Shown here piece by piece: positions 53,394 to 63,198 of a DNA stretch of 64,000 bases. Both the position numbers and the translations under genes were made by a program. Numbering within the stretch: the first letter of the stretch is position 1; each line of letters opens with the position of its first letter. Source of the DNA: Saccharomycopsis fibuligera x Saccharomycopsis cf. fibuligera (taxonomy: Eukaryota > Ascomycota > Saccharomycetes > Ascoideales > Saccharomycopsidaceae). Below the pieces are notes generated by a model, which had not been told where the DNA came from, searched no databases, and saw only the letters and a program-made list of their open reading frames with translations. The stretch is taken from contig CP012816.1 in the NCBI GenBank assembly GCA_001936135.1, positions 2,725,501-2,789,500 of the forward strand. Reading direction: 5' to 3'.

Positions 53394-54719
53394 ATGGCCG
53401 AAAAAGTTAGATACTTCCTTGAGCAGTCTGTCCCCGAGCTCGAGGACCTTCAGAATAAGGGTCTTTTTGACAAGAATGAGATAACCATGATTATGAGAAG
53501 ACGTACTGACTTTGAGCATCGTATACAGAGTCGTGGTTGTAAACCAAAGGATTTTGTCAGATACATTGATTTTGAAAACAACTTGGAAAAGCTACGTGAA
53601 AAAAGATTTAAAAGATATAATTCAGTGGGACTTGTGGATGGTAAAAAAACTCTTAGTGATTTTGCCGGTGTTAGACGTATTCTTTTTATTTACGAAAGAG
53701 CCATTGACCGTTTTCCTAATGAGTTGTCTCTCTGGAACAACTATTTGGTCTTTGCGAAAAAGAATGGTTCAGTTAAAGTGATCTACAAAGTTTACACCAA
53801 AGTGCTACAGCTTCATCCAGCCAAAATTGCCTTTTGGATCAATGCTGCCAACTACGAATTCGAAGAAAATTTCAACATCAAAGCCTCGAGAGTGCTTTTC
53901 CAAAGAGGTTTGCGTTTCAATCCAGACTCCTTGGAATTATGGCTTGCGTACACTGAGTTCGAACTTCTTTATGTGACTAAGTTGTTAGAAAGAAGAAGAA
54001 TCTTGGGTCTTTTAACAGAGAAACAGCAACAAGCCAATGAGGCTTCAGAAGTCAAAAAATCCATGTTTGAAGAAAGCAGTAACGATAACAATGTTAATAA
54101 AGAAGAAAGCGAAGACGTACTCACATTGCCTAATGAGCTAGACGATGAAGTCAAAGAAGAGCTAAAACAGCTTCCAGAAGCAGATCTTAACATGCTTGGT
54201 AATCCAGAGACTAACCCAGCATTGCGAGGTGATGTCGCCTTGACGGTTTACGATGTGGCGATAAAGACGCTTTTGAAACATAAAGAAAGTACAACTGGCG
54301 TTGCTTCTAAGTTTCTAAAGGCAACCAAGTCTGACTTACTTGTGACTTACACTTCTCAATTCTTATCGGTGATTGACAAGTTTGAAAATTTGAATAGAAT
54401 CAATTTGGCAGGATATTTAGTGAACCAGCTCCTTCAGCATCTACCGGAAGACCCTAGGGTGAAGTTGTTGGATATTACGTTACCAGTTCGCTATGACGTT
54501 ATCAATTCAGCAACTTTTGCCGATGATTTGAAACTTGCAGTGAACAAATTTATGGCATATAAAGCCAAGAAGCTGGACAATGCTGATGAAGATGCTAAAT
54601 TGACTACTATGTTTGTGGAGTATTTGAACGATCATTTTATAAATAGCGTTAGTAAAGAAGAAGCGAACGAGAAATCGGTAAATATTTTACAAGCTATTAT
54701 CAGAAAGATTACAAAGTGA
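53394..54719 (+). CDS. UTP6: SSU processome HAT-repeat protein Utp6
   Basis: 441 residues from ATG at 53394 (S. cerevisiae Utp6 440). The N-terminus MAEKVRYFLEQSVPELEDL and IMRRRTDFEHRIQSRGCKPKDF are family signatures. HAT repeats follow: RILFIYERAIDRFPNELSLW near 95-115, VIYKVYTKVLQLHPAKIAFW near 130-150, and RVLFQRGLRFNPDSLELWLA near 165-185. An acidic linker (~215-265) precedes more helices. Utp6 is part of the t-UTP/UtpB-associated machinery that processes pre-18S rRNA in the nucleolus. Only about 2 kb separates it from the snoRNA cluster, whose guides act on the same pre-rRNA. Intact. Confidence 0.93.
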   Translation: MAEKVRYFLEQSVPELEDLQNKGLFDKNEITMIMRRRTDFEHRIQSRGCKPKDFVRYIDFENNLEKLREKRFKRYNSVGLVDGKKTLSDFAGVRRILFIYERAIDRFPNELSLWNNYLVFAKKNGSVKVIYKVYTKVLQLHPAKIAFWINAANYEFEENFNIKASRVLFQRGLRFNPDSLELWLAYTEFELLYVTKLLERRRILGLLTEKQQQANEASEVKKSMFEESSNDNNVNKEESEDVLTLPNELDDEVKEELKQLPEADLNMLGNPETNPALRGDVALTVYDVAIKTLLKHKESTTGVASKFLKATKSDLLVTYTSQFLSVIDKFENLNRINLAGYLVNQLLQHLPEDPRVKLLDITLPVRYDVINSATFADDLKLAVNKFMAYKAKKLDNADEDAKLTTMFVEYLNDHFINSVSKEEANEKSVNILQAIIRKITK

Positions 54720-54830
54720 GAGATGCTGTTTTGTCACTAATAAACTTTACCATTTTGTCATCAGTATAGAACTTGCCATTAATTTGTAATATTTGTCATT
54801 AATATAAATTTCAGTTACTTTCAGTTTATT

Positions 54831-55724
54831 TCAGTCCTTTTTTGATGAAAATCCTCGCTCACCATCGTCACCGGGGACTGGGTAACCGAATTTTTTCACT
54901 TTTCTCAACAAGTAACTATATGACACATAATAAGTAGCCAAACTTGATAGCACGGCAATGATCAAACCGAGTGATACTAAGTAGCTACTAAAATTATATG
55001 TAACTGACTTTGGCAATGCATAGAACCCATCAGCAAAAGGCAAAACACCATATTTAGAATCGGCGCCATCACTCAACCTTGGACTCACTGATCCTATCCA
55101 CCTTACAGCAAAATTCAAGGTCAAGTAATCGCCAATAATGATTCTTGTCAAGTTTGTCCCTGCACTCCAACCAACTGCTGAAACAATCGACTTGTAATTC
55201 GTTGGTGTTTGGATAATCACGTTCATGTAATTGTCAATATCAATGTGAGCTTCGGAGACGCGACCGCGGAAATTGAATGTCAAAGGCACGGATATGCCTT
55301 CTTGATGAGCGCTCATTCTAGCCTTTGAGCCAGCCAAAGGTAATCTGCATGAGAATGGTGCGTCTTCATGAACATAAAGTTGAAATAAATGAAAAAGCTC
55401 ATCGGTGAGACCCACAGTACACTGAATGTCTTGGTTAACATTGTACTTGAAGTGCAAGTAGTCATTTGTCTCTTTGCATTTGGGGAAAGAATCAAAGATA
55501 ATGTTTTTCTGTTCGTCAAACTTGTGCTCACCATCATCAATGCGTCTTTGAATACAATCAATAGGAACCTTATCACCAGTGGAGTAAGCTGGAAATTGAG
55601 GCATGTTGTCGTCTTTGTCCAAAAGGTACCAGTTGTTGGCTGAGGAGGAAGAGAAGGAGTTTGACTCAGCGCCTAAGGCAAAGACGCTGAGCAATGTAGA
55701 TAGCACATATAGCAGAATCCTCAT
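54831..55724 (-). CDS. Conserved-looking type I ER membrane protein
   Basis: 297 residues from ATG at 55724. A signal peptide (MRILLYVLSTLLSVFALGAES) leads into a lumenal domain of ~220 residues. It contains VPIDCIQRRIDDGEHKFDE, FPKCKETNDYLHFKYN, DIQCTVGLTDELFHLFQLYV and APFSCRLPL; the paired Cys suggest disulfides. One membrane span lies at ~245-268 (SSYLVSLGLIIAVLSSLATYYV). A short basic cytosolic tail ends RGFSSKKD; KKD is close to, but not, a KKXX retrieval signal. It resembles an uncharacterised fungal ER protein family, but I cannot name it. Confidence 0.75.
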   Translation of the reverse strand: MRILLYVLSTLLSVFALGAESNSFSSSSANNWYLLDKDDNMPQFPAYSTGDKVPIDCIQRRIDDGEHKFDEQKNIIFDSFPKCKETNDYLHFKYNVNQDIQCTVGLTDELFHLFQLYVHEDAPFSCRLPLAGSKARMSAHQEGISVPLTFNFRGRVSEAHIDIDNYMNVIIQTPTNYKSIVSAVGWSAGTNLTRIIIGDYLTLNFAVRWIGSVSPRLSDGADSKYGVLPFADGFYALPKSVTYNFSSYLVSLGLIIAVLSSLATYYVSYSYLLRKVKKFGYPVPGDDGERGFSSKKD

Positions 55725-55756
55725 ATTATCAGCAATGGACTGGATATATATGAGTG

Positions 55757-55792
<36 letters not shown>

Positions 55793-55796
55793 TATT

Positions 55797-55846
<50 letters not shown>

Positions 55847-56170
55847 TATGTATTTATATAGAGTTATGGGGAATTGCACGACTGTTGATATGTCTGTTCA
55901 CAGTGACTTGGTTCCTATACTAGTTGTAATCTTCTCCAGCCTCAAATAATTAGACATTCAACACTAAATCCTGTCAAGTAAAGCCTTGTTTTTCCCGGTT
56001 GTGTGCCCGCGATACTGTTATTTCATTAAAAGTTGATGTATACATGAATCGACCGATAGCACAAGAAGCTTGCAAGCATACTTATCGACAGCAGCTAATA
56101 CATAGACTCATACTTAGTGTGTAACTTTTCAATTGAGGTACCTCTTGTTTTCAATCTGAGGTGGCCTAAA
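55725..56170. repeat. Intergenic TA/TG compound microsatellite
   Basis: TA-rich tract at about 55755-55800 followed by a (TG)n run at 55801-55842, just upstream of the membrane-protein gene. No gene. Confidence 0.85.
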
Positions 56171-57359
56171 ATGAGCACAATTCCAGTAGACCGCTAACTA
56201 CCGGGAGTTAAACCCTACAAAACGGACGACTTCCAAGAGCAGCACAAGCCCATCACTTTGTTCCCGTTAGCCTCCTATGATATTGGCACGAAGCAAAAAT
56301 TTTCAGGAATTCAAGAAACATCGTATTGCAGTATGTTAACCAATCCTAAACTGCTTGAGAGATACAACACTGCACATGAAATGCGTCGTACGGTGGTATT
56401 TGTCATTTTGGGACATGTTAATGGTATTCCGGTGGTATTGACCATAAAGTCAAATAGTAACAACAAAAAGAAAAACAAAGGAGTAAACTTGTCTGGTGCG
56501 GTTCTACAACCTGGGGAAGAAGAATTATTGGGAATCCAAAGAGCATTGCATGAGAGGTTTGATCTATTGACCAAAATTGACTTTTTGAGGTTGAAGTTGT
56601 TGAGCGGTAAAGCGGCAGCTGGAAGAGGACGCAAGGTGGAAAAGCGCCGTCAGTTGAGAGAGAAGAAAGAAAGGAAAACAAGAAGAACTTGGAAGTAAGA
56701 ATAGGAATTTGGCATTGTTTGGAAATGCTGATATGGAGGACATTGGCACGCAAATGGAAAGGAGGAGAAAAATGAGATAGAGAAAAAGAAATAAAAAGGT
56801 GAAGACCGTAGTGATCAAGATACTAATATACCTGAGGATGACAATGTCAGAAATCAACAACTAAAAAGTTTTTTAGGTAAACATACCGGTGAGCAAAGTT
56901 AGGACGGTACAGAAATTAAACAGGGTGAAGGTCAAAACTTTGAATCTAATGATGATGCCAATAATGACGAAGTAGCTGACTACAAACAGAACTCATTGAA
57001 CCACCATCTTACGTCCCGCAACAACAACCGTTTCAGGTTGTTGCCTGTACTGACCGTTATTGGCGCTCTGAAGCCAATGAAACCTATATCCGTATTTGTC
57101 TCCACATGTCACTTAACCCAAAGAATTAGCCAAAGTATATTTGACCTCTCTACCAAGACGCAGAATCTTGCAATGTTCTCGCAATTTGGGCACAATTTTT
57201 CTGGTGCCAATATACGACATTCAACAACATAAGTCTCCGAGTGATGGACTTAAGGGCACCAACCAGGTGTTGCCGTACGGGCGCCTTTGCTTATTAGTCA
57301 GTTCAATTTCCAATATGCTTCAAGAGAAAACGCGAGCAGTAAACAACAGACCATTATAA
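56171..57359 (+). pseudogene. Decayed CFIm25 (NUDT21-type) pre-mRNA cleavage factor gene
   Basis: From ATG at 56171 the frame hits TAA at codon 9 (56195-56197). It then reads KPITLFPLASYDIGTKQ and HEMRRTVVFVILGHVNGIPV, then LSGAVLQPGEEELLGIQRAL, to a stop at 56698. These match CFIm25 (LYPLxxYTFGTK, MRRTVEGVLIVHEH, LPGGELNPGEDEVEGLKRL). The C-terminal half persists in shifted frames: YWRSEANETY, then YPYLSPHVT-stop-PK, then KVYLTSLPRRRILQ and IFLVPIYDIQQ, equivalent to WWRPNFE, YPYxPPHITKPKE and VPLFELYDN. At least four disruptions separate these. CFIm25 binds UGUA elements for 3'-end processing; S. cerevisiae has none. This copy cannot make the normal protein. Whether another copy exists is unknown. 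Confidence 0.75.
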
Positions 57360-58433
57360 AGCAGGATCCAGTACTTGGAAAGTAGTGGCCAAACGGAAGA
57401 AGGCATTTTTCAACCAATTAAAGCGTTTTAAGAAACAAAAAGCTTTTTCAAAAGACAAAAATGTGCCTATTGATGAAGATTGGGTTAATAATGACAACGA
57501 GCATCAAGATGAAGACAATCTGCATGGCAGTGAAGGTGAAGAGATTACTGGTGTGGGTGAAATAGACGAAGCCACCCAAGTTGCTAAAAGCTTCAATTAT
57601 GCCGATGGTAGCAATAACAAAGACCACGGGTGTAACACCGGACTACGAATCCAAGAAGAAAACAGGCCGTAAAAAGAACCACCGCTGGAAAATAACAATA
57701 AGGGTGCTATTAGTGCTGTTAGTATTGACGATACCAAGCAGCAATCACAACTGGTAGCCGGTGTGCAAATGTTAGCGTAGTTGATGCTTAGGCAAACTAC
57801 CCCTTTGTTTGTGGCTGCTATATCTTGCTTCTCTTTCTAGATTCTGCTGACGCTAATCTTAGATCTGCTACACTGACACCATATTCTACGTGCTAATTTT
57901 CGGAATCACGAATACAACATGTACCAAATTTCTTTGCACATCCATTTGTTCATTAGATTGTGATGGCATTGGTTCGGCGCAGCCTATACTGGATTATGCT
58001 ATTTGCCTGTAGTTTGCTAGCTCCCCCTTTAATTGTGTTTTCTACATGTGCTGCCTACTTTAAAAATACCCATTAATAATATACTATACAAACAGAATGT
58101 AACAGTTTCTATCGCGCTCTTAATGAGTTAAAATAGACAAACAAATAATAAGGGAAAAGAAGTAAAAAAGAATTAAGCTGAAAAGCAAGATTAAGATAGT
58201 AAATCTAATCCAAGAAAATATCTCGAAACAGAGCAATTCAAAAAAAAAGTAATAACAAATTAACAAAATTTCATGCCATATTATATAGTACACGCTCTTG
58301 GTATAGTTCACTTACTTACTAATATCAGCACTTCCCCTTTTGACATATCAGTGCAGAAAACGTTTCCAACTTCTGTATCGTATATTACCCTCAAACCGTT
58401 GCATTTTTTTGTCCTGTGCTTTTTTTCAACACA
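57360..58433. other. Intergenic with remnant acidic ORF
   Basis: A plus-strand frame at 57385-57672 reads FFNQLKRFKKQKAFSKDKN, then an acidic Asp/Glu/Asn-rich stretch. It may be a tail or insert of the decayed CFIm25 gene rather than a gene of its own. The rest, to the ADA2 3' end, is AT-rich with no feature. Confidence 0.4.
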
Positions 58434-59903
58434 TCATGTTTGTTGAATCCATTTTTGCTGCACAAAGAACTCATAAATTTTGGACGTCTTATTAACATCA
58501 ATCTTCAACAATTCTCTTGCCGTACGTTTCTTCAATACCCCGCCAGACCGAATAAGCTCTCTGAATAATGTCTCTTTAATGGCCAAATATGGTTTAGGAC
58601 GGATACGTAGTTGCGAGCACATTTTCTGTTCTTCTGGAGATAGAAGTTCAAAATCCGGTGCATGAGAAATGTCTAATGGCGCTGGTGCGTTCTTTTTTGT
58701 TTTGCTTAATGCACCAGCTGCCCCTACAGCTGTTCCATGGCCAACATCACCACCGCTCACTGAGTTACTGTTGCTGTTGTTATTATTGTTGCTTGCTGCT
58801 GTGCCAATCGACGATAAGATCGCTGAAGAACCATTATTACTACTATTTGCGAACAAGTCACCAAAGTAACGATCTGATACTGCGGGAATGGTGCTAGCAG
58901 AATAACTGCTGGTCCGGCTATGTCTGGTACCGGCGGTATTGGCGGCTCTTTGCAACTGATTAGCCCTCACCACTTTATCTTTCTCATACTTGATTCCTGA
59001 TTCAATGGTGGTTAATCCAGCGTTGCGCCAACTTTGTAATTGAGCAATGCGGTTTCTTAAACTGAACTCCGTTAGCAAATCCTCAGAGAATTCACTGAAA
59101 TCTTCTGGCGTCATTATTCGCGTATATGCCTTCAATTTGTTGTACACCTCTTTCTCTTCCTTCAGTCTTCTTTTCTTTTTCTCCTGTTCCATATTTTTCT
59201 TGTAATCGAGTAACTTGTATTTGAGCATCAACCTTTTCCGTTCTGCTCTGGCACTAAGTCGAGCATCGTAAATTTCCAAGATCGTAAGCTTTAAATTCAC
59301 ATCTTCTGGCTTATCTTCTTTCAAATCAAACACCATATCCTTAACGCTTACTTCAGCATCATTTTCATATTCTTGTTCAAACTCCAATCTCCCCGGCATA
59401 TAGCCATGAACCTCATGACACAATGGCACCGATGATGGTGGTTTAGGAATTGGTGGTGGCAATGGAGCATTCAATCTTTCCTCAAGCCTTTTCTTTCGCC
59501 GTTGAGCAAATGCTTCAGGAGTAACATGACTAAAATCTTTATTCATATCAGGAATAGGATACGTTGGCGAATCCAAATAGTATTTAAAATAGTGCTGCTT
59601 CACCTCATCTTTAGACCGTCCACCAATATGTTTGGCAATATCAGACCAATTACCTAACCCGCAAGTTTGAGCTCCTTCAATAAGCAACAATTCTTCATCA
59701 GCACCCCAATCCTCACTAAATATGGGGAAAACTGGTTGTTCAATGATACGGTAGTCGTGGTATGGTTTATGATCACCACTACTGGCTCCCGAGGAGAAGC
59801 ACGGCACGCAGAGGTCGTACTCGGAGCATTCTGCGCAAGACACCCGCACACGGTTGGAACAGTCCTGGCCGCATACGTCACAGTGAAATTGGCTGGCATT
59901 CAT
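58434..59903 (-). CDS. ADA2: SAGA/ADA transcriptional adaptor Ada2
   Basis: 489 residues from ATG at 59903. A ZZ zinc finger at ~5-55 (FHCDVCGQDCSNRVRVSCAE, YDLCVPCF). A SANT domain at ~65-115 (DWGADEELLLIEGAQTCGLG, NWSDIAKHIGGRSKDEVKQH). A central helical Ada2 region includes the charged coil KKNMEQEKKKRRLKEEKEV and the conserved MTPEDFSEFSEDL. A Ser/Asn linker follows, then a C-terminal SWIRM domain (~405-489; FELLSPEEQKMCSQLRIRPK, YLAIKETLFRELI). Ada2 bridges Gcn5 and Ada3 and boosts nucleosome acetylation in SAGA. S. cerevisiae Ada2 is 434 residues; the excess is in the linker. Intact. Confidence 0.96.
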   Translation of the reverse strand: MNASQFHCDVCGQDCSNRVRVSCAECSEYDLCVPCFSSGASSGDHKPYHDYRIIEQPVFPIFSEDWGADEELLLIEGAQTCGLGNWSDIAKHIGGRSKDEVKQHYFKYYLDSPTYPIPDMNKDFSHVTPEAFAQRRKKRLEERLNAPLPPPIPKPPSSVPLCHEVHGYMPGRLEFEQEYENDAEVSVKDMVFDLKEDKPEDVNLKLTILEIYDARLSARAERKRLMLKYKLLDYKKNMEQEKKKRRLKEEKEVYNKLKAYTRIMTPEDFSEFSEDLLTEFSLRNRIAQLQSWRNAGLTTIESGIKYEKDKVVRANQLQRAANTAGTRHSRTSSYSASTIPAVSDRYFGDLFANSSNNGSSAILSSIGTAASNNNNNSNSNSVSGGDVGHGTAVGAAGALSKTKKNAPAPLDISHAPDFELLSPEEQKMCSQLRIRPKPYLAIKETLFRELIRSGGVLKKRTARELLKIDVNKTSKIYEFFVQQKWIQQT

Positions 59904-60563
59904 TGAAGCTTATATTAAAGTAGGGGGCAATAGTTTTGAATAAATGTTGAGAAGTATAGTGTTTGCAAGGGATGTTGTTGTGTAATTTATTGTGGTTGTA
60001 ATGCAACCTGTTTGAGTTTTCTCCACGTTTTGATGCTGATTATTGCTGGTTATCGGTATTTAGCCTTCTGACACCAATCCGCAATCAATGGCTTATCTTG
60101 ATGGATATTGAACCGGTTAGTTAGAGATTTTTCTGTAATCAGTTTATTAGTGTATTGGAATAGCTCAACCCCCACAACTTTGATGATAATTATAGTGATA
60201 ATTTGTCAGATGACAACCCCAAGCACTTGATGTATCTTGATGACTGCATTTCCTTCTTTAATGATTTTTCTGATTTTCTATTTATTTTCAAATCACCATC
60301 CCTAAGAACCCGCGCTGCTGGATCCCGCGTGACTTGACGCATGGTTTTCAACATCAACAGGGCAAAAGCTTTGAAGCATTATAAAGACAAAGGGAAACCA
60401 TTGATTTCGTTAACTACCGCAAGTGGTCTACAAGTGAGGCAATATAGTGCTATGGAAGCACATAGTATTAATAGTAAGCCCATAAAATTCTGTTGAAAAT
60501 CTCTAGTTTGTTATACATAATGCGCATTTACTATTGCAATAGCTGCTAACCGCTTTGCCATTT
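59904..60563. other. ADA2 upstream and ECM11 downstream spacer
   Basis: 660 bases between two minus-strand genes. Apart from the small plus-strand ORF at 60341, nothing is recognised. Confidence 0.5.
60341..60496 (+). CDS. Possible micro-protein or first exon (51 codons)
   Basis: ATG at 60341 opens MVFNINRAKALKHYKDKGKP, then LISLTTASGLQVRQYSAMEA, and stops at 60494. Basic and Ser-rich with an RQYS motif typical of mitochondrial presequence cleavage sites. A GTAAGC near 60473 could be a donor, but no good downstream exon is seen. Could be chance. Confidence 0.2.
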   Translation: MVFNINRAKALKHYKDKGKPLISLTTASGLQVRQYSAMEAHSINSKPIKFC

Positions 60564-61817
60564 TCATTTGATATTGGTGATCTCTTGGCCATAGCCTCCA
60601 ATTTGCTTCGCTTTGGTTGATAAAGCAGCACTGTGTTCTTCAAACGCAGCTGCATGATTGTTTATTACTGTAGTTATAACTCCAAAGTTGCTTATCAGCT
60701 TAGACCTAGCAGCCACTGCTTTTTCAATAAGCGATTTTTCTCGTTCAAGAAGCTCTTGTCCTGCCAGTGACCACTCATCCATACTTAAAGACGAAATTTG
60801 TTTCAACTTAGGGTCATCACACTCAACAGCTCGGAAAAAAACGTTGAGCTGCTCCGCAGTTGCCTTTTTTGTCAGTAAGTTTGACGGTACTGGTTCGTAT
60901 TTCTCTAATGGTTTCAGCAAATGTCTTTGATTAGTCGTGTCTGAATATTGACTCTCAGGCTCCGGAGTTCTATTTCCATCATTATGTTGAATGAAGCTGA
61001 ATGTAGCCTTAGAATCAAATTCTGCCAAAATGTCTGAGTTTTCTTTAACCTCGCTGAAGCTGCTTTTAGAGATAATGGCAAAATCATCCTCTTCTGAAAA
61101 ATCAGACCGAGCCTGCTGAGCCATTTTCAAACTTTTAGCATTTGGTGTTTTAATCTGCTCAGCTTTCCTTTTCTTGTGCGATGGGGTATATGCCTCAACT
61201 GCTTGATCTTCATTTTGTTCCATGATGGTTGGTTGTAATTGTTGCTGTGATTCCTTGTCTTTGCCGCGGAATGACTTTTTAGTTCGAGCGTTTTTAACAC
61301 TGTTTTTTTCCTGATTGCCATCGTACTTGTTGTCTTTTTGATTTCCGCCATAGTTAAACTCAAGTCTGTTACTTTCTTGGATTATGCTATTATCTTGAAC
61401 AGCGTCATCAATGTTTGGCTGTACAATCATGAATTTTTTCATCATTCGAGTCATCTTCCCATCGTCAACGTTGGCGCTTAAATATGGTGGATTGTCAGTA
61501 CTGATAGGAGTAATAGGATCGCTGCCGGCAAGAGCGAGATCACCATTATGGCCATAATCTTCGACAGGTGCAACAGGTGTTCCACGGCCACTGTTACGAC
61601 TATGATGCGAATACTGGGAAAAATGATCAGATAGTTCACGGTGAGTTACTGCAGCAAACGACCCTCTATTGTTGTTGCTGTTTGACTTGGACTTGCTTTG
61701 CAACTTAGTTGATCTTCGTGCTGGTGGTGCAGACGGCGCTGGTGCGGACGACACTGGCGACAAAGCACTTGAAGAAACCGGCACTTTGCTAGATATCTGA
61801 TTGTGAGATTTAGCCAT
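60564..61817 (-). CDS. ECM11: Probable Ecm11-type synaptonemal complex protein
   Basis: 417 residues from ATG at 61817. Most of the chain is disordered, with Ser/Pro/Ala at the start (SALSPVSSAPAPSAPPA), basic clusters (SHKKRKAEQIK) and lysines in acidic context that could be SUMO sites. The last ~85 residues are a helical domain: FFRAVECDDPKLKQISSLSM, then DEWSLAGQELLEREKSLIEK, then AAFEEHSAALSTKAKQIGGY. The pattern DEWxxAGxxxLE followed by a long heptad coil is that of the Ecm11 C-terminal domain. Family knowledge: Ecm11 with Gmc2 forms the central element of the yeast synaptonemal complex and is SUMOylated. HOP1 elsewhere in the window is another meiotic gene. Assignment is by motif only. 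Confidence 0.55.
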   Translation of the reverse strand: MAKSHNQISSKVPVSSSALSPVSSAPAPSAPPARRSTKLQSKSKSNSNNNRGSFAAVTHRELSDHFSQYSHHSRNSGRGTPVAPVEDYGHNGDLALAGSDPITPISTDNPPYLSANVDDGKMTRMMKKFMIVQPNIDDAVQDNSIIQESNRLEFNYGGNQKDNKYDGNQEKNSVKNARTKKSFRGKDKESQQQLQPTIMEQNEDQAVEAYTPSHKKRKAEQIKTPNAKSLKMAQQARSDFSEEDDFAIISKSSFSEVKENSDILAEFDSKATFSFIQHNDGNRTPEPESQYSDTTNQRHLLKPLEKYEPVPSNLLTKKATAEQLNVFFRAVECDDPKLKQISSLSMDEWSLAGQELLEREKSLIEKAVAARSKLISNFGVITTVINNHAAAFEEHSAALSTKAKQIGGYGQEITNIK

Positions 61818-62126
61818 GATTTGATGGGGGGCGCGATGGAAATGCTAATAACGGAACAGTCATAGACAATTGTAAATAGCCGTACTTCAATCAAGAAAAG
61901 CCAAATCCGTTGGCGCTTAAATTTCAACGCAGACCAAATGCACATCAAGACCACAAATATCAATTCGCCATCTACGACTTACAAGGGCACATTTTTTTTA
62001 TAAGATGATTTTCATATGTGTACAACCATTAAAAAAGGTAATCAAGAAAAGACATAACTAAAAGGAAAAAAAATAAAACAAAAAATTGTTATTGTTTGTT
62101 TGATTTTATGTAACTAAAGACAAAAC
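61818..62126. other. ECM11 upstream and RPS17 downstream spacer
   Basis: 309 bases, AT-rich. No gene seen. Confidence 0.55.
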
Positions 62127-63198
62127 TTAGTTTCTTTTAGCAAATCTTCTTTGGGTACCTCTTTGAGCAGAAACGGAGATAACAGACAATGGCAATTTCA
62201 AGCCCAAAGAGTTGACCAAGTCAGCAGTGTCAGCGTCAACATCCAATTGGTTCTTAGTTCTAGACAAGTCCAAAGCGGAAACTTCTGGGACGTATTGATC
62301 TTTTCTTTCTCTTTCTTCTTCTTGCAATTTGAAAGAAATACCTCTAACTGGACCCTTTTGGATTCTTCTCATCAAGTGAGTGGTGAAACCAGCAATCTTG
62401 TTTCTCAAACGCTTAGATGGGATGGAAGCGACTTCAGCAGCCAAACGCTTGTTGGTTTGGAAGTCCAAAGTCAACTTTGGGTAGTATTTTTCAATCAAAA
62501 CTTTGGAAGCTCTCTTGACGGTTTTAGTTCTAACGCGACCCTATAGATTACTGTTAGTATGTTTGTGTCTAAAATAGAATAGTAGACGGGGATGGATGAA
62601 AAGGCGATAGACAACCAAGATAGTATTAGAGAAGCAGTTCGCGCGTAGACATGAAAACTCGACGCATGGTTCACGAAGGACTACAACTTGTCGAGTATAC
62701 TGCGAATGCAGGCCGGCGGAAAATGGCGAATGCCACCAGAAACTATTAGTTGCTTTGAACTCAAGCATGGCAGGTTGGTGGCACTACCATCAGCAATGGC
62801 AGGCGAGAATATCGTTTTCTTGGATGAAATGTGCACGAACAGCATTCATCGCCTTAGCTCTTTGACTCTAATATGAAAAATTGCACCTTCGTTTTTTAGT
62901 CAATCTATCAAAATCTTGCTGAAACAGTCCTGACTTGCTGGCGATAATTTCATAGTTCTTGCTTTGTAGCACGGCTCTATACTGCTTTTGCTTTCCCTTG
63001 GTTTTAATGTGATATGTTTTACACTCGTTCATTGATTTTTTTTTCCTCTTTTCCTTTACTTTCCCTTGGATGAATATTTCACTGCTCACAACTCGCAAAC
63101 TGCACCTGTAATACTGATCTTCTGGGGTCTTCCCCTTATCCCATTACCATCCTTTTAATTCCCTAGCGATCTGCTATCTTCCCGAAAGGACGTACCAT
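62127..63198 (-). CDS. RPS17: 40S ribosomal protein eS17 (Rps17), ATG-only first exon
   Basis: Exon 1 is just the ATG (63198-63196), followed at once by donor GTACGT. The intron is 655 bases, with branch ATACTAAC near 62552-62559 and acceptor CTATAG. Exon 2 (62540-62127) starts [20 protein letters not shown]. The protein is 138 residues: [58 protein letters not shown] and [20 protein letters not shown], nearly identical to yeast Rps17. The S. cerevisiae RPS17 genes have the same ATG-intron design, which supports this model. The intron is more GC-rich than the coding part. Rps17 sits in the head/beak of the small subunit. Confidence 0.95.
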
